Part shown: one piece after another, positions 1 through 10,900 of the stretch
Layout: every line of letters begins with the position of its first letter
How positions within the stretch are numbered: position 1 is the stretch's first letter
Assembly: GCF_023053635.1 (NCBI RefSeq)
Contig: NC_086182.1
Coordinates: 4,055,001-4,119,000 of the forward strand
Source: Elgaria multicarinata webbii
Taxonomy: Eukaryota > Chordata > Lepidosauria > Squamata > Anguidae
Direction: 5' to 3'
Length of the DNA: 64,000 nucleotides
Position numbers and translations under genes: made by a program
The notes under the pieces: model-generated
The model's input: the letters and a program-made list of their open reading frames with translations, nothing else
Told to the model about the DNA's origin: nothing
The model's database searches: none

Positions 1-439
1 AGTCAGCTACTTCCTAGAAAGTACACTCAAAAAAAGCATACCAAACACACAGGGCCTGTCAATAGTGTTGGGCATGTGTGCATGATTGGCATATTTCCCT
101 TTAAATACATGGAAATAAGGGCCCGGTCCCTTTGAGGCCGTCAGCTGTATTTTAAAGGAAATCATGAAATTGTCTTTACTTGACTGTGCAGCAACGATGT
201 TGCCAGGGAGGGCGTCTCCACCCAAGGCTTCCAGCGCCTTCACTCCTCCATGCCAGCCGCTAGTGCTCTGGTCCTTCAGCAAATCAGGCTCTGTGGCTCA
301 AGGCTGCCCTCTAGGTTTCACCACCAGCCTGAATACTGTCAGCTGACCCCACAAGGTCATCAGGAACAGGGATGGGTGAATCAGCAACATTCGGACTTGT
401 CCAGCAAGTCCTCTGAGTTCCACCTCAAAGCTCCTTGAG

Positions 440-745
440 ACTCAAGTCTGTATTGGAGAATGAGCTCGGTTTGTTTCTTTTCGCATGAAAACCTGAGCGC
501 ATTTTCCTTCACATTTTCCTGAATGTAGGCATCAATTATGCGTATCTTTGAAGTTCCTGCATCCCAAACCCATTGGTTAAAACATATTAGTGTGCATTTT
601 CCAAAAGCACACATTTTTTGTGCACATTTGCCAAATGCACGCATGCTGTCAAGCACATTATTTTGGGTCTGCGAATCACACTGCAAGCTCAGAAATGAAG
701 GTCTTCAACTGCAGATTGCATCCAAGTCCGGAAGGTACGAACTGG
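440..745 (+). repeat. dispersed repeat, shared with 5180-5450
   Basis: Shares AAAAGCACACATTTTTT and a CACTGCAAGC-CAG word in the same order and spacing with 5180-5450. Purine/pyrimidine-alternating words (GCGCA, TGTGCACA) are typical of both. Family not recognised. A diverged piece may lie at 14580-14720. Confidence 0.5.
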
Positions 746-800
746 GTAAATCCTGATAAAAAATGAACTAAAATGAATTTCTCCTATAAACCTGACATCG

Positions 801-866
801 TAGAACCATAGAATAGTTGAGTTGGAAGGGGCCTATAAGGCCATTGAGTCCAACCCCCTAAAATCA
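801..866 (-). mobile_element. CR1 LINE 3' end fragment
   Basis: Reverse complement of the CR1 3' terminus: ATAGAATAGTTGAGTTGGAA then GGGGCCTATAAGGCCATTGA. Only the last about 65 bp is present. Confidence 0.85.
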
Positions 867-1104
867 GTTCTTCCACCTGAGCCACTAATTTCACGGAGAA
901 GCCAAATACTCCTGTGCCTTTCCTTCTTCATCCAGTGGTCGACCTTCAACTACATCATCTGCCTTATGGGCCTGGGCTAGGCTGGAGCTGGTCCCCATTG
1001 GTGACCATATGACTGAATTTGCCCGGATTTGCCCAGGTTTTTGATGGCAAATCCGGGAGGGGAAATCCGGATTTTTTTCCAAAGAGCAGCTCAATGGGAA
1101 TTAA

Positions 1105-1513
1105 CAAAAATGCTTATAACTCCGTCATTTTTTAAGATAAAGACATGAAACTTGGCACAATGGTAGCTCTTAGGAAGGGCTTTAGTCATACCAAATTTGA
1201 AACAGATCCGTTCATCCATTGATTTTTTAGGAATTTTTTAAAAATTGAGGTTTTAAAATTATTATTTTTAATACCGTCATTTTTAAAGATAAAGAGATGA
1301 AACTTTGCACCATGAAAGGATTTAAGTAGAGCTTTAGCCACACCAAATTTGAAACAGATCCACTCATCCATTGATTTTTTAGGATTTTTTTAAAAAATGA
1401 GGTTTTAAAGTTATTATTTTTTAAACTGTCATTTTTAAAGATAAAGAGCTGAAAGTTGGCACCATGATAGCTTTTAGGTAGAGCTTTAGCCATACCAAAT
1501 TTGAAACAGATCT
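1105..1513. repeat. tandem repeat, unit about 155 bp, nearly 3 copies
   Basis: GTCATTTTT-AAGATAAAG recurs at 1124, 1276 and 1438, and ACCAAATTTGAAACAGATC recurs with the same spacing (152 and 162 bp). Units are AT-rich and clearly diverged from one another. Not recognised as a known family. Confidence 0.85.
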
Positions 1514-1779
1514 GGGGCCAGTAGCAAACCCTGTTAACAACAACAGCAGCTTGCAATGAGTGAAGATACAGTCAGAAAAGATATTCGAGGGAAGGGGAGA
1601 ATGTAACACACAGAGTAGAGCAAAAACTTCAAAGTACAGCAAAACCTACAAAAGTAGGAGTGAGTGAAGTTAATTTCAGATACATTGAATCTCTTCTTTA
1701 TTTCAGTGATTTTAACATTAAGATGTTATGTAGAACAGATTTGTCTTAAATGTGTGCTGTAAAATCAGACATGTGACCA

Positions 1780-1885
1780 AGGCTATGTTCGGGTGGGCAC
1801 GCCCCCTTGGTACTGGACACGCCCCCTTGGGAGGCGACCATGTTGTCCTCCTTTTTGGTTTCCAAAATATGGTCACCCTACCCAT
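1780..1885 (+). repeat. short duplication ending in a GGTCACCCTA terminus
   Basis: ACGCCCCCTTGG-A occurs twice within 40 bp, followed by GTCCTCCTTTTTGG and TATGGTCACCCTA. The last part resembles the right end of the TA-flanked palindrome family (38034-38356), so this may be a truncated relative. Confidence 0.35.
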
Positions 1886-2027
1886 TGTGCCTGTCTCTAA
1901 GCTTGCCAGAGTCTTAACTGTTGGGCTTCCAGGTAACCCTCCCCAGAGGGTAGCAGAACCCTTTGCCATTTGAGTTCCTATAGCAGTGTTCATCACTGTA
2001 AGGCCCAAGGGTGGCTCCCAGTCACCT

Positions 2028-2053
2028 CTCCACCCCACCCCACCCCACCCCAC
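2028..2053. repeat. (CCCCA)n microsatellite
   Basis: About five CACCC units in a row. Confidence 0.8.
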
Positions 2054-2384
2054 CCTCTCTCTTTCAGCAACTCCTCACTCTCACCAGGGGCTCTCTAGCT
2101 TTGCCGTGTCGTTTACTTTAACAATGGGCTGGGTGCTGTGATCTGGGCTAGCAGAGGAGACTTTGGGGCTTGTCAGCTGTACAGTTGGGGGGGGGGGCTG
2201 AAGAGAAGAATGCAGGAGTAATCAGCCAATTAGCTGTGGTGGGGGAGAGGGCCCAAAAGCATAGCGCAACATGATTGACTTGCTGACATGGCGCACTGTG
2301 CAGGTGCAGGAGATGAAAGGGAAACTGAATGTGTGGATGAACAAGGACTGGTGCTGGGACATTTTGCAGCACTGGGTAGAGCAG

Positions 2385-2545
2385 GGCCCTCTCTCAGGGA
2401 CGAGAAGAAGTTCCATCCCAGTCTAAGGCTCAAGTGAGCCTGTCAGAATTGCCCGGGGACTTGGGGACTGACTGATTAGGGGAAGGAGGAGAGACCCCCA
2501 AAAAAGGCCTCCAGCCCAGTCTAGGGCAGGGAATTTCAATTAGTG
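2385..2545 (+). repeat. dispersed repeat, direct copy of 3770-3985
   Basis: Shares GAGCCTGTCAGAATT-CCC, GACTGACTGAT-AGG and GGAGAGACCCCCA-AA in the same order with 3770-3985. Family not recognised; 2100-2380 and 2546-3200 show nothing further. Confidence 0.5.
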
Positions 2546-3204
2546 CCTTAATGGAGCTCCACAAGGAAAATACAATCAGAAAAGGTTCACTATCCTTAAA
2601 GATAACTAAGGTGCATTTGGTTGGGCTCTTTTTTTGGAGGGTGAACTTGCTCTGATTTGGGATGAGGAGCAATTGCCACAAAAGATCCCCATCACACCAC
2701 CACTCCAAAATGAACCCAGTATAAGAGACCCAAGATGGCAGCCTGGCTCAGTCGGTTCAGTTGCAACTTCCCCCAGGCGCAGCAGCCGGGGAGGGGATGG
2801 CCTCCCCCACCATAGCTCCGTGTTCTTCACTGCAGGGCTCCAGTCACTGCAGGTGCACCCCTCTGCCTCCCCCTTCCCCCCTCTCTCTCTTTGCCGTAGC
2901 CTGCTCATTCTGCAGGGCTCTCTAGGGGGCATCTTCATACAGGGCGTTTTCTTTTCTCCTGTGATTTACCTCTTCTTCCTGTTTTGGATTCTTTTTGGGA
3001 TTTAAACGGGGTCTTCATACAGCCTGTTTTGCTATTTATGCATAATGCTACATGCCTTTAACAAGGGTGGGTGGAGCGTGGCAGGATGTTATCGGTTGTC
3101 CTCCCCTCTCTCGGCGTGAAATGGAACAAGCCTTTGTAAGTTCAGAAGTCTGCGTCTTTTGGGATCCGCCCTCCCCCCCCCCCCATGCAAGTCAGTATTG
3201 ACCC

Positions 3205-3345
3205 TGGCCAGATCTATACCATGCAGGATATGATACTTTGAAAATGGCTTGAAAACTGTCTGTGGAGTGTGTCCTGGGCCTCAACAGTTGTCACTACTGT
3301 TATGAACCGTTTCAAAGTAGTTGTATAGATCCTGCCAGAGTAAGA
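3205..3345. mobile_element. palindromic non-autonomous DNA element
   Basis: Ends pair as GGCCAGATCTATACC and its near reverse complement GTATAGATCCTGCC; inside, ATACTTTGAAAATGG pairs loosely with CCGTTTCAAAGTAGT. Its ATCTA-AC terminal word is like the larger foldbacks at 8201 and 27936. Confidence 0.5.
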
Positions 3346-3769
3346 GCAACAGCAACACTTCCCCATTTCCCACTGCACATCTGCTTGGGCATTCCTGAAA
3401 TATGGACCCAGGCAGGAGCGAAATGGCAGAAGGGCGGGAGGAGACACTCCCAACTGATCTTGATGTCAACACTGCACCGCCCGACTCTAAGCAGGGCATA
3501 GCACAATGGGAGGATTACACCGGGAGACGATGCCGGCTTCATCGCATGAAAACCACAAAAAATACTGCATTTTCCCCATAACAAGACAACACGTGGAAAG
3601 CGGGCAGGGGGGGAGTCATGAGACAACGACAGCATGGCAATGGCGTCGTAGAAAGCCCGCGAGAAGAGCGCACCATCATGATCACACCTGAAGAAAATGC
3701 CCGTCTGAAGATGCCCTAGATTTGCCTGTCTACTGAAGGAGGCTTCAGGGCTGGGAGTCATTTTGTAGC

Positions 3770-3985
3770 ACTGAGCCGAGAAAAGAACCAGTCCAGTGCA
3801 AGGACCAAGGGAGCCTGTCAGAATTCCCCTGCCTGTCTACTGACTGATGAGGCCTCCATGCTTCAACGATGTAGAGGGGGGTTGGGAGGAGAGGCCTGGT
3901 GCATAGTGTCACTGCTTGATGGGGGTGTGTGGAGAGGAGAGACCCCCACAAGTGGCCCTGGCCGTGGTGCCGGGAATCAAGGTTG
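3770..3985 (+). repeat. dispersed repeat, direct copy of 2385-2545
   Basis: Same block order as 2385-2545 with an extra about 60 bp in the middle. Two direct copies 1.4 kb apart suggest a dispersed family or a local duplication. Confidence 0.5.
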
Positions 3986-4532
3986 CTCCTGCTAGAAAGG
4001 CAGTGAGGAACACTACCATAAGTCCCTACCATAAGATGTAAGCACCAACATGGCCCCTCCTATTGTGACCTATTTGAAGCTAGCTGTTGCCCGTAAGGCT
4101 AGAATGTAAAACAGAACCAAAAAACGTAACAACTGTTGGACTGTTAGATTGGTGGGATATGGGAGGGCTGCTAGACCAAAAATTATAATATGGGGGGGGG
4201 ATGCGGGCACACAATTAGAACTCGCAAGGCCAGCGCCACAGAGGGTCTCACTCAAATGGGGGAACTTCAGAGAGCTAAAGAGGACTCCTGCTCCCTCAGC
4301 CAACCCTTTCCCCCTTGTAAGTAACAGGCCACCTGGATGCCCAAGCGCCTTCACCCGCTCTCTGCCTTGATCCACCTCTTCCCCAAATGGCTGGCCACTG
4401 CACATCGGGATCACAGGCTCAAAAGGCTTCAAAGAAGGGCTGGACACAGCACCGGCAAAATTAAGATCACGTGGAGTGAACAAAGAATGCCAAGGTAGCC
4501 ATTTGTGTGACTTTGGGCGTAGGAATTGCATT

Positions 4533-4538
4533 TTTAAT
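4533..4538 (-). terminator. ARHGAP25: candidate ARHGAP25 polyadenylation signal (ATTAAA)
   Basis: ATTAAA on the minus strand about 205 bases past the stop. No AATAAA was noticed in the first kilobase downstream, and no strong GT-rich element follows, so the real 3' UTR could be longer. Confidence 0.3.
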
Positions 4539-4743
4539 CAAAGGGGGTCGGAAGGACATTTGCCGGCTATTGCAAATGTAGTATTTTAAGCAGCCTGCAG
4601 CTCTCCAGCATTCTGGGGGAAAGGGTTTCCACCTCCATGAACCCACCAGAGTCTGGACTACTATATGGTCCAGTGCAACAGTTCTTTGACAGAAAGGAGT
4701 CCATCCCCTGGCTAATTTCCACTCGGAGAGGTAGCCCTTTCCT

Positions 4744-4942
4744 CTATTCGGCTTTTGCTGCAGGCTGGCAGACGGATTGTAAGGAATCTATGAGGCGTTT
4801 GTTCTTCTTCTCCGTGTCGTCCCTGGAACACGTGACGTTTTGAAGCTGACGTTCCAGCTCTGCATTCGTCTTCTTCTGCTCCTCGATCTCTTCATTCAGC
4901 TTCACCACTTTAGCCCAGACTTCGTAGTTTTCCTTCTCAAGG
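4744..4942 (-). CDS. ARHGAP25: ARHGAP25 coding exon 11 (coiled coil, stop)
   Basis: Residues 599-664 and a TAG stop at 4744-4746. Acceptor CTTTTTCAG. Encodes [20 protein letters not shown], then further heptads [11 protein letters not shown] and [11 protein letters not shown]. It ends CQPAAKAE, comparable in length to the human tail ending EPKTEA. Confidence 0.96.
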
Positions 4943-7900
4943 CTGAAAAAGAAACAGGAAGCTGCATCAACCAACGACTCTAAGGAGCGGCTGGTCTCCC
5001 TGTCACCAAGTGGGAGAGGAAGGAGAAGGGGCAGGAAAGGGCCCTTGCTTTGCCCACCACCCTTCCTAAGCACTAAAGAGAGGCAGAGGCTGTGCAAATC
5101 AGCCAACCCCAAGCTGGCTCAGCCAAGCCCAAGCTGGCTTCTCCAGTTCCACCTCATGGGTCGGTCCAATTTCTGCCTGCGACAGATTGGGCGCAGGGTG
5201 TGAGTGCGTGCACATAAACATTTGGGTGTATTTTTGTCTGCATTTCCCCAAATGTCCACATCACTTGTGTGCGTTTTTGAGATTTATGCCTCTTTCTCCC
5301 ACTGATTTAAGCATGTTTGCGCACATTGTTCAAAAGCACACATTTTTTTCCATGTGAGTTTTCAAGCATATGTATTCTGTGAACGCTTTTGTTGTTGTTC
5401 TGTGAATCGCACTGCAAGCGCAGCTTGGACTCAGGTCTACGTTTGGTTCTGGGAGGTTGAATTTGCTTCGAAGCCAGGAGCAGCTTCCGGCCAGGCGCTG
5501 GCTTCTGAACCAAGACGCTGGGGTTGGGGGGTGGCAGCTTTGGAACAGCGCGCCCAGAAGCCGCTCTAGGAGAGCAACTTCTGGGTGCACCGTTCGGCGC
5601 CCTCCTTTGCTTGGCGCTCTAGGCCGCCGCCTGAGCTGCCTCTATGGCAGCGCCAGCCCTGCCTGCAAAGGCTCCATACTGTTTTGCCACTATATTTTGG
5701 TGACAAACTTCAATTTTTATTTTTATTTTTTGTGCCCACCAGCATTACAGCACAAATAATGCTGTATTTTATTATATACAGCATATATATACAGCACATA
5801 CAGTCCCCCGGGGGGGGGGGACATGTTGCCCAAGGGATTCCCATAAGCCAGCCTTCCCCAACCTGCTTCTCCCCAGATGTGTTGGATTACAACTGGCATT
5901 GTACTCAGCCAGCATGGCCATTGGCTGCCCTAAGCTGTTCCTAGAAAAGCCACCCATCTGGTTCTGAACATCCAGGCAGCAGATTCATAAGGGGGCGGGG
6001 CAGGGGAAGCAGCTCAGCTATTTTGGCATGATGAGCTGACAACTTTCAGTTAGTACCCAGATGGCTCACGTATCTAGGGATTGGCACTTCCAAACTTGCC
6101 TGGCTACCCATTCATGGTAATATAACAGATGCAAAAGGATGCAAACCGAACAACTTTATGGTAGTAAGCAAATGTTATTTACTGAAATTCTGGGAAAGGT
6201 GGCAAAAACCCTGAATTATTTCTGATGCAGGTTATGAACAGGTGATTTTAAAAACAGAAGTCTTTAGAGAGAAAAAGCAGCAGCAGAGATGTTTACACTA
6301 CCTCCTAATCTGCTCCTCGTAGTCCTTTTTCTGCGTCTCCATCTCCATTTTCAGACCTGCAATAATCTTCCTAAGCAGCTCAGGGTCCTCTGGAGAGGAA
6401 CTCTCATCTTCAGGACTAGGATTTGGAACCCCATTTTGACCAGGGGTAGGACTTCCACTTGTCTGAAGCCCCTTCCCAGAATTATCACTAATCTGGGTCA
6501 AAGGGCTCTCTTGAGTCTTTTTCCTAGTTTCTGGCACAGAATCACAGATGTTGTCAGTGTTTGACATCTGTGAGAAATTGAGCAACTTAGAAAGTCCCTG
6601 CGACAGTGTCCTTTTGTGACCAGCTACAGAAGAAACAGGATTGGGATGGACCGTGGAAGATGATGACCAGAAGTCACTACTGAAAATGTCATTTCGGTCA
6701 ACGCTTTGGTTCCCTCTGATGGAAGAAGAATTCAGAAAACATTTTCTGTTTGGAAGTGTTTGAGTTCTTTTCCGAGACTGTACTGTACATGTTCCCAGAA
6801 TGCCTTTGGGCTGTAGCTCCCCATTATCTTCCTCTGATGTATCTGACCCACCAGCTAATTTGGAGCTGGAAGCTTCTAGATCATCTTTCTGAAAAGAAAG
6901 CCAGATATGTTAAAACATCTTCCTTCAATTGACTATAGAATAAATGCAGTGGAGTCATCATCATCATCATTTATTATACGATCACAGACCCAATGAAAGA
7001 CATCATTAAGACAGTAAAAACACAATCATTAAATCATTATGCTGAAAGCAGAGAAAATTATTAAAACATAATACGCATGTTTAAAATATCTTAACATAGT
7101 TAAAACACCTGAGACAAAGGGGGGGGGGGGGGGAAATGAAAACAACAACTTGAAATAGAAGTTGCAATTACATTGGGGAAGATGTCTTACGAGTACTTTG
7201 TACAGAGAAAAGGACCCCGGCCACGGCCTCTGTTGTTGATTTGTTCATCCCTGCCAGGAAGTATTCCAAATACTGCTCAGAGGACCTTCCGGGGCATTTC
7301 CTCATGATAGGGCCAAGAAGTCTATTTCGTGCCTCCCTGTGGAGGCTGCATTAAAAAAAAAAAAGCCCTAACGATTCAACTGCTTCATCACCACAACCAC
7401 ACGAGCGATCCTCATATGGGGTGCAGTGGAGTCCACCTAGTCCAGCACTCTGCTCACACAGTGGCCAACCAGTTGACGACTAGGAACCCACAAGCAGAAC
7501 AAGTCTATATAAGCTTACTGCCTCTGATACTGGCACATAACCATCAGGGCTAGTAGCCATGGGTAGCCTTCTCCTCCAGGTATTTATCCAACCCCCTTTT
7601 AAAGCCATCCAAATGGGTGGCCATCACTACATCTACATCTTGTGGTGGCGAATTCCACAGTGTGATGAAGTCCTTCCTTTTACCTGTCCCTAATCTCCCA
7701 CCAATCAGCTTCATAGGATCATAGAATCATAGAATAGCAGAGTTGGAAGGGGCCTACAAGGCCATCGAGTCCAACCCCCTGCTCACTGCAGGAATCCACC
7801 CTAAAGCATCCCTGACAGATGCTTGTCCAGCTGCCTCTTGAAGGCCTCTAGTGTGGGAGAGCCCACTACCTCACCAGGCAACTGATTCCATTGTCGTACT

Positions 7901-10900
7901 GCTCTAACAGTCAGGATGACCTCATTGGGTTCTAGTAGCTCCTTTAGAGTTCTTGGAATGCTCCTTTAAAGTTCTGACTGGGTCTGTCTGAAACCTGGAG
8001 CAGATTCACCAGCCTCCATTAGACAAATGCAATTCAATGCGGGGTGGTTGGGGGAGACCTGTTGATTGCTTCTGTATCTGCCCCCTTCATGTATAAAGTG
8101 GGGCTTTAGGGAAGTGTCTAACTTTAACATTAAAAGGTGGAGCTAACCCCTTCCTAGGCATTTCCCCCCAAGCCCGACTCCTATCCTGGAAAGGAGATTA
8201 GGAGGGCATCTACACGTCGTACTGAAGGCGCTTGCGTGCGCCTCCAGTGCGCCCCCCAAACGATTGTGTAGATCCTGCAGAAGAGACGGAGGAAGAGGTG
8301 GAGGGGGGGGGCGGCGGCGGCGGCCCCGCATCGCCCCTCGCGAGGAGGAATGGCTCCGAGTGATTGACATCGTTGGGGCCTAGAGCGCCCTTGCTGCCGC
8401 CGCCCACCTCCCCGCCGGCCTCCTGCTGCCGACGAAAGAGCCACCCGGGGCAGAAGAAGGCGGGGCGGCGGCTTATTCCGCCGAGCTCTTTCGCCAGCAG
8501 CAGGAGGCCGGCGGGGAGGTGGGCGGCGGCAGCAAGGATGCTCTAGGCCCCAACGATGTCAATCACTCGGAGCCGTTCCTCCTCGCGAGGGGCGATGCGG
8601 GGCTGCCGCTGCCTCCGCCTCTTCCTCCGTCTCTTCTGCAGGATCTACACAATCGTTTGGGGGGCGCACTGGAGGCGCACGCAAGCGCCTTCAGTACGAC
8701 GTGTAGATCCGCTCTGGGAGAAACATGCCAGAAGGAGAGAGGAAAGGGAATTTCAGCAGGTGCCATTTGTATGCCTGCAGCACCTGGTGAAATTCCCTCT
8801 TCATCACAACAGTTAAAGCTGCAGGAGACCTGCCCTCTTTCATCTCTGGTCACTCTCATATAGCTCCTGCAGCTTTAACTGTGGTGATGAAGAGGAAATT
8901 TCACCAGGTGCTGCAGGCATACAAATGGCACCTGCTGGAATTCTTTTTTCAATATAACAAAGATACAGGAGCCCTGTCCTCCTTTTCGTATGGTCACCCT
9001 ACCTAAGTCGCTGTCAGCCTCAACCACGCAGCTGCCACATGGGGATCATTATAATGGCCTTTTTTACAGGGCAGTTGGACAGTTTACTGAGATGAAGTAT
9101 GGGAAGAAAGTTGGACCCTTGAAGTATTCTATATCAGCTTTCCCCAACCTGGTGCCCATCATCCTCAGTCAGCATGCACAGTGCCCTTGCTAACTGGGGA
9201 TGGTGGAAGTTGTAGTCCAACATGTCTGGAGGGCCCCACATCAATGATGATGATGACAGCTGTTCCCAAACATTCTCCAGTTTCAGTTTTTGTATAGAAA
9301 CAACCATTTTCAATGAGGCAGAAATGGTTTCGATGAGGAAGAAATACTCCCCTTTTCTGCATCTGGGTGATCCCAGCCCATGGGGAAAGCATGCAGTCAA
9401 CAGGATGACATCACAGTGCCAATCAGATTTGGCTGATACCACTAAAGGCTGGTGTGAGCAATGTAAATAATTTACACTACCATTTCTCAAAGAATGCTGA
9501 ATCATCATCAAAAAAAGGGGGGTTGTTTTGTAGCACTTTCAAAAAGGTTTGCAAAATCCTGGTGAAGTTTCGGCTCAGCTCATACTGTTACTAATGCTCT
9601 CACTTACTATTAGGATATATAGAGTTATGGGATTACCTCCTGGTGTCCTCCAAAGGCAATCCCATAACTCTGAACTGGGCAACTTTGAGCTCAACGTAAA
9701 TTAGAATCATAGAATCATAGAATAGCAGAGTTGGAAGGGGCCTATAAGGCCATCCAGTCCAACCCCCTGCTCAATGCAGGAATCCACCCTAAAGCATACG
9801 TTACAGATGGTTCTCCAGCTGCCTCTTGAAGGCCTCTAATTCATGCAGGGCATCCCAGAGAAAGCGCTATTCAGAAGTCCCCTGCTGCAGACTCCACCCA
9901 CTTTTGCCTCTGGTGTCAACCACCTTCAGATCTGTCCCCCCAAGCCAAGTGATTTTTCCTGTGGGTCAACAGCCCCTTCATAGGAAAAGTTTCCCCACCC
10001 CTTGCATTTGCACATTTCATCCCTTCTTTGTTTACCCAGAATCACGGAATCAGTCAGAGGGTGAAGCCAAAGGTCTCACACCCACCTCAGTCACAGTGAG
10101 AGTAAATTTACCCTATGAACCATGGTAGGAGAACATATGGCCCTCCAGATGTTTCTTGACTTCAACCCCCGTCAACCCCTCATCATTGGTAAGAACGTCC
10201 CATCAGCCAGGGCTCGTAGGAGTTGCAGTCCAACATGTTTCCTATCCCTGATGCAAACAATACTTTGAGCACCCCCAAGGGCTCTTATGGATATGTAGAG
10301 TTGAGCTTTGAAGATCAGGACCAACGCTTGTGATTTCCACCCATGACAAATCCATGTGCGGTCCACCCTAGCAGCATTATAATGCTTACAGTATTGCAGG
10401 ACAGGGCTGTAGAACCTGTTTTGCAATATTTCTGCCACTCCCACTGCCCGCTGCATACCTTTCTCCTCCTCCTCGTGTTCCCTGCTCTCCCTTTGCACTG
10501 CTTTTTATGGGACTTGCAGAAGGAAGGAAGGAAACAAAAACAACACCAACAATGGTACCCCCCTCTCCCACCTCCTCCTCCTCTGACATCTGTGCGTGCG
10601 TGCTTGTGTGTGTGAGGCTATTTTTGACTGCACATATACACGTATGGAACTGTGCAGCTGTGATTTACCACACCATTCATTTTTAAACCTCCACTGCTGT
10701 GCACCACTGAAGGTGGGCATGCAGTCAAAGGACTCAAAAAAAGAGAGGAAAAAGGAACTTGAAATGGCAGCATTTCCACCCACCACCCACCACATTTACC
10801 CTGCAATTGCAGCAATATACCGAGGCAAGTCATGCGTTTGCACTATGAACAGGGCCTTCCAACCTCTTACTTCTCCAGCAATTACAACAATACAATTTTT

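Larger units (their letters stand above)
1..4743. other. 3' UTR and downstream flank of ARHGAP25
   Basis: No coding exon was recognised here. It includes the gene's 3' UTR next to 4743, tandem repeats, short CR1 and palindromic pieces listed separately, and G-rich and C-rich runs (around 2190, 3172 and 4192). Open frames are short and unlike known proteins. Confidence 0.6.
4943..6301 (-). other. ARHGAP25: ARHGAP25 intron 10
   Basis: Phase-2 intron of 1359 bp. Holds the dispersed repeat 5180-5450, a GC-rich block 5515-5595, AT-rich 5690-5800 with a run of G at 5811, and a palindromic-family piece 5851-5950. Nothing recognised at 5960-6300. Confidence 0.85.
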
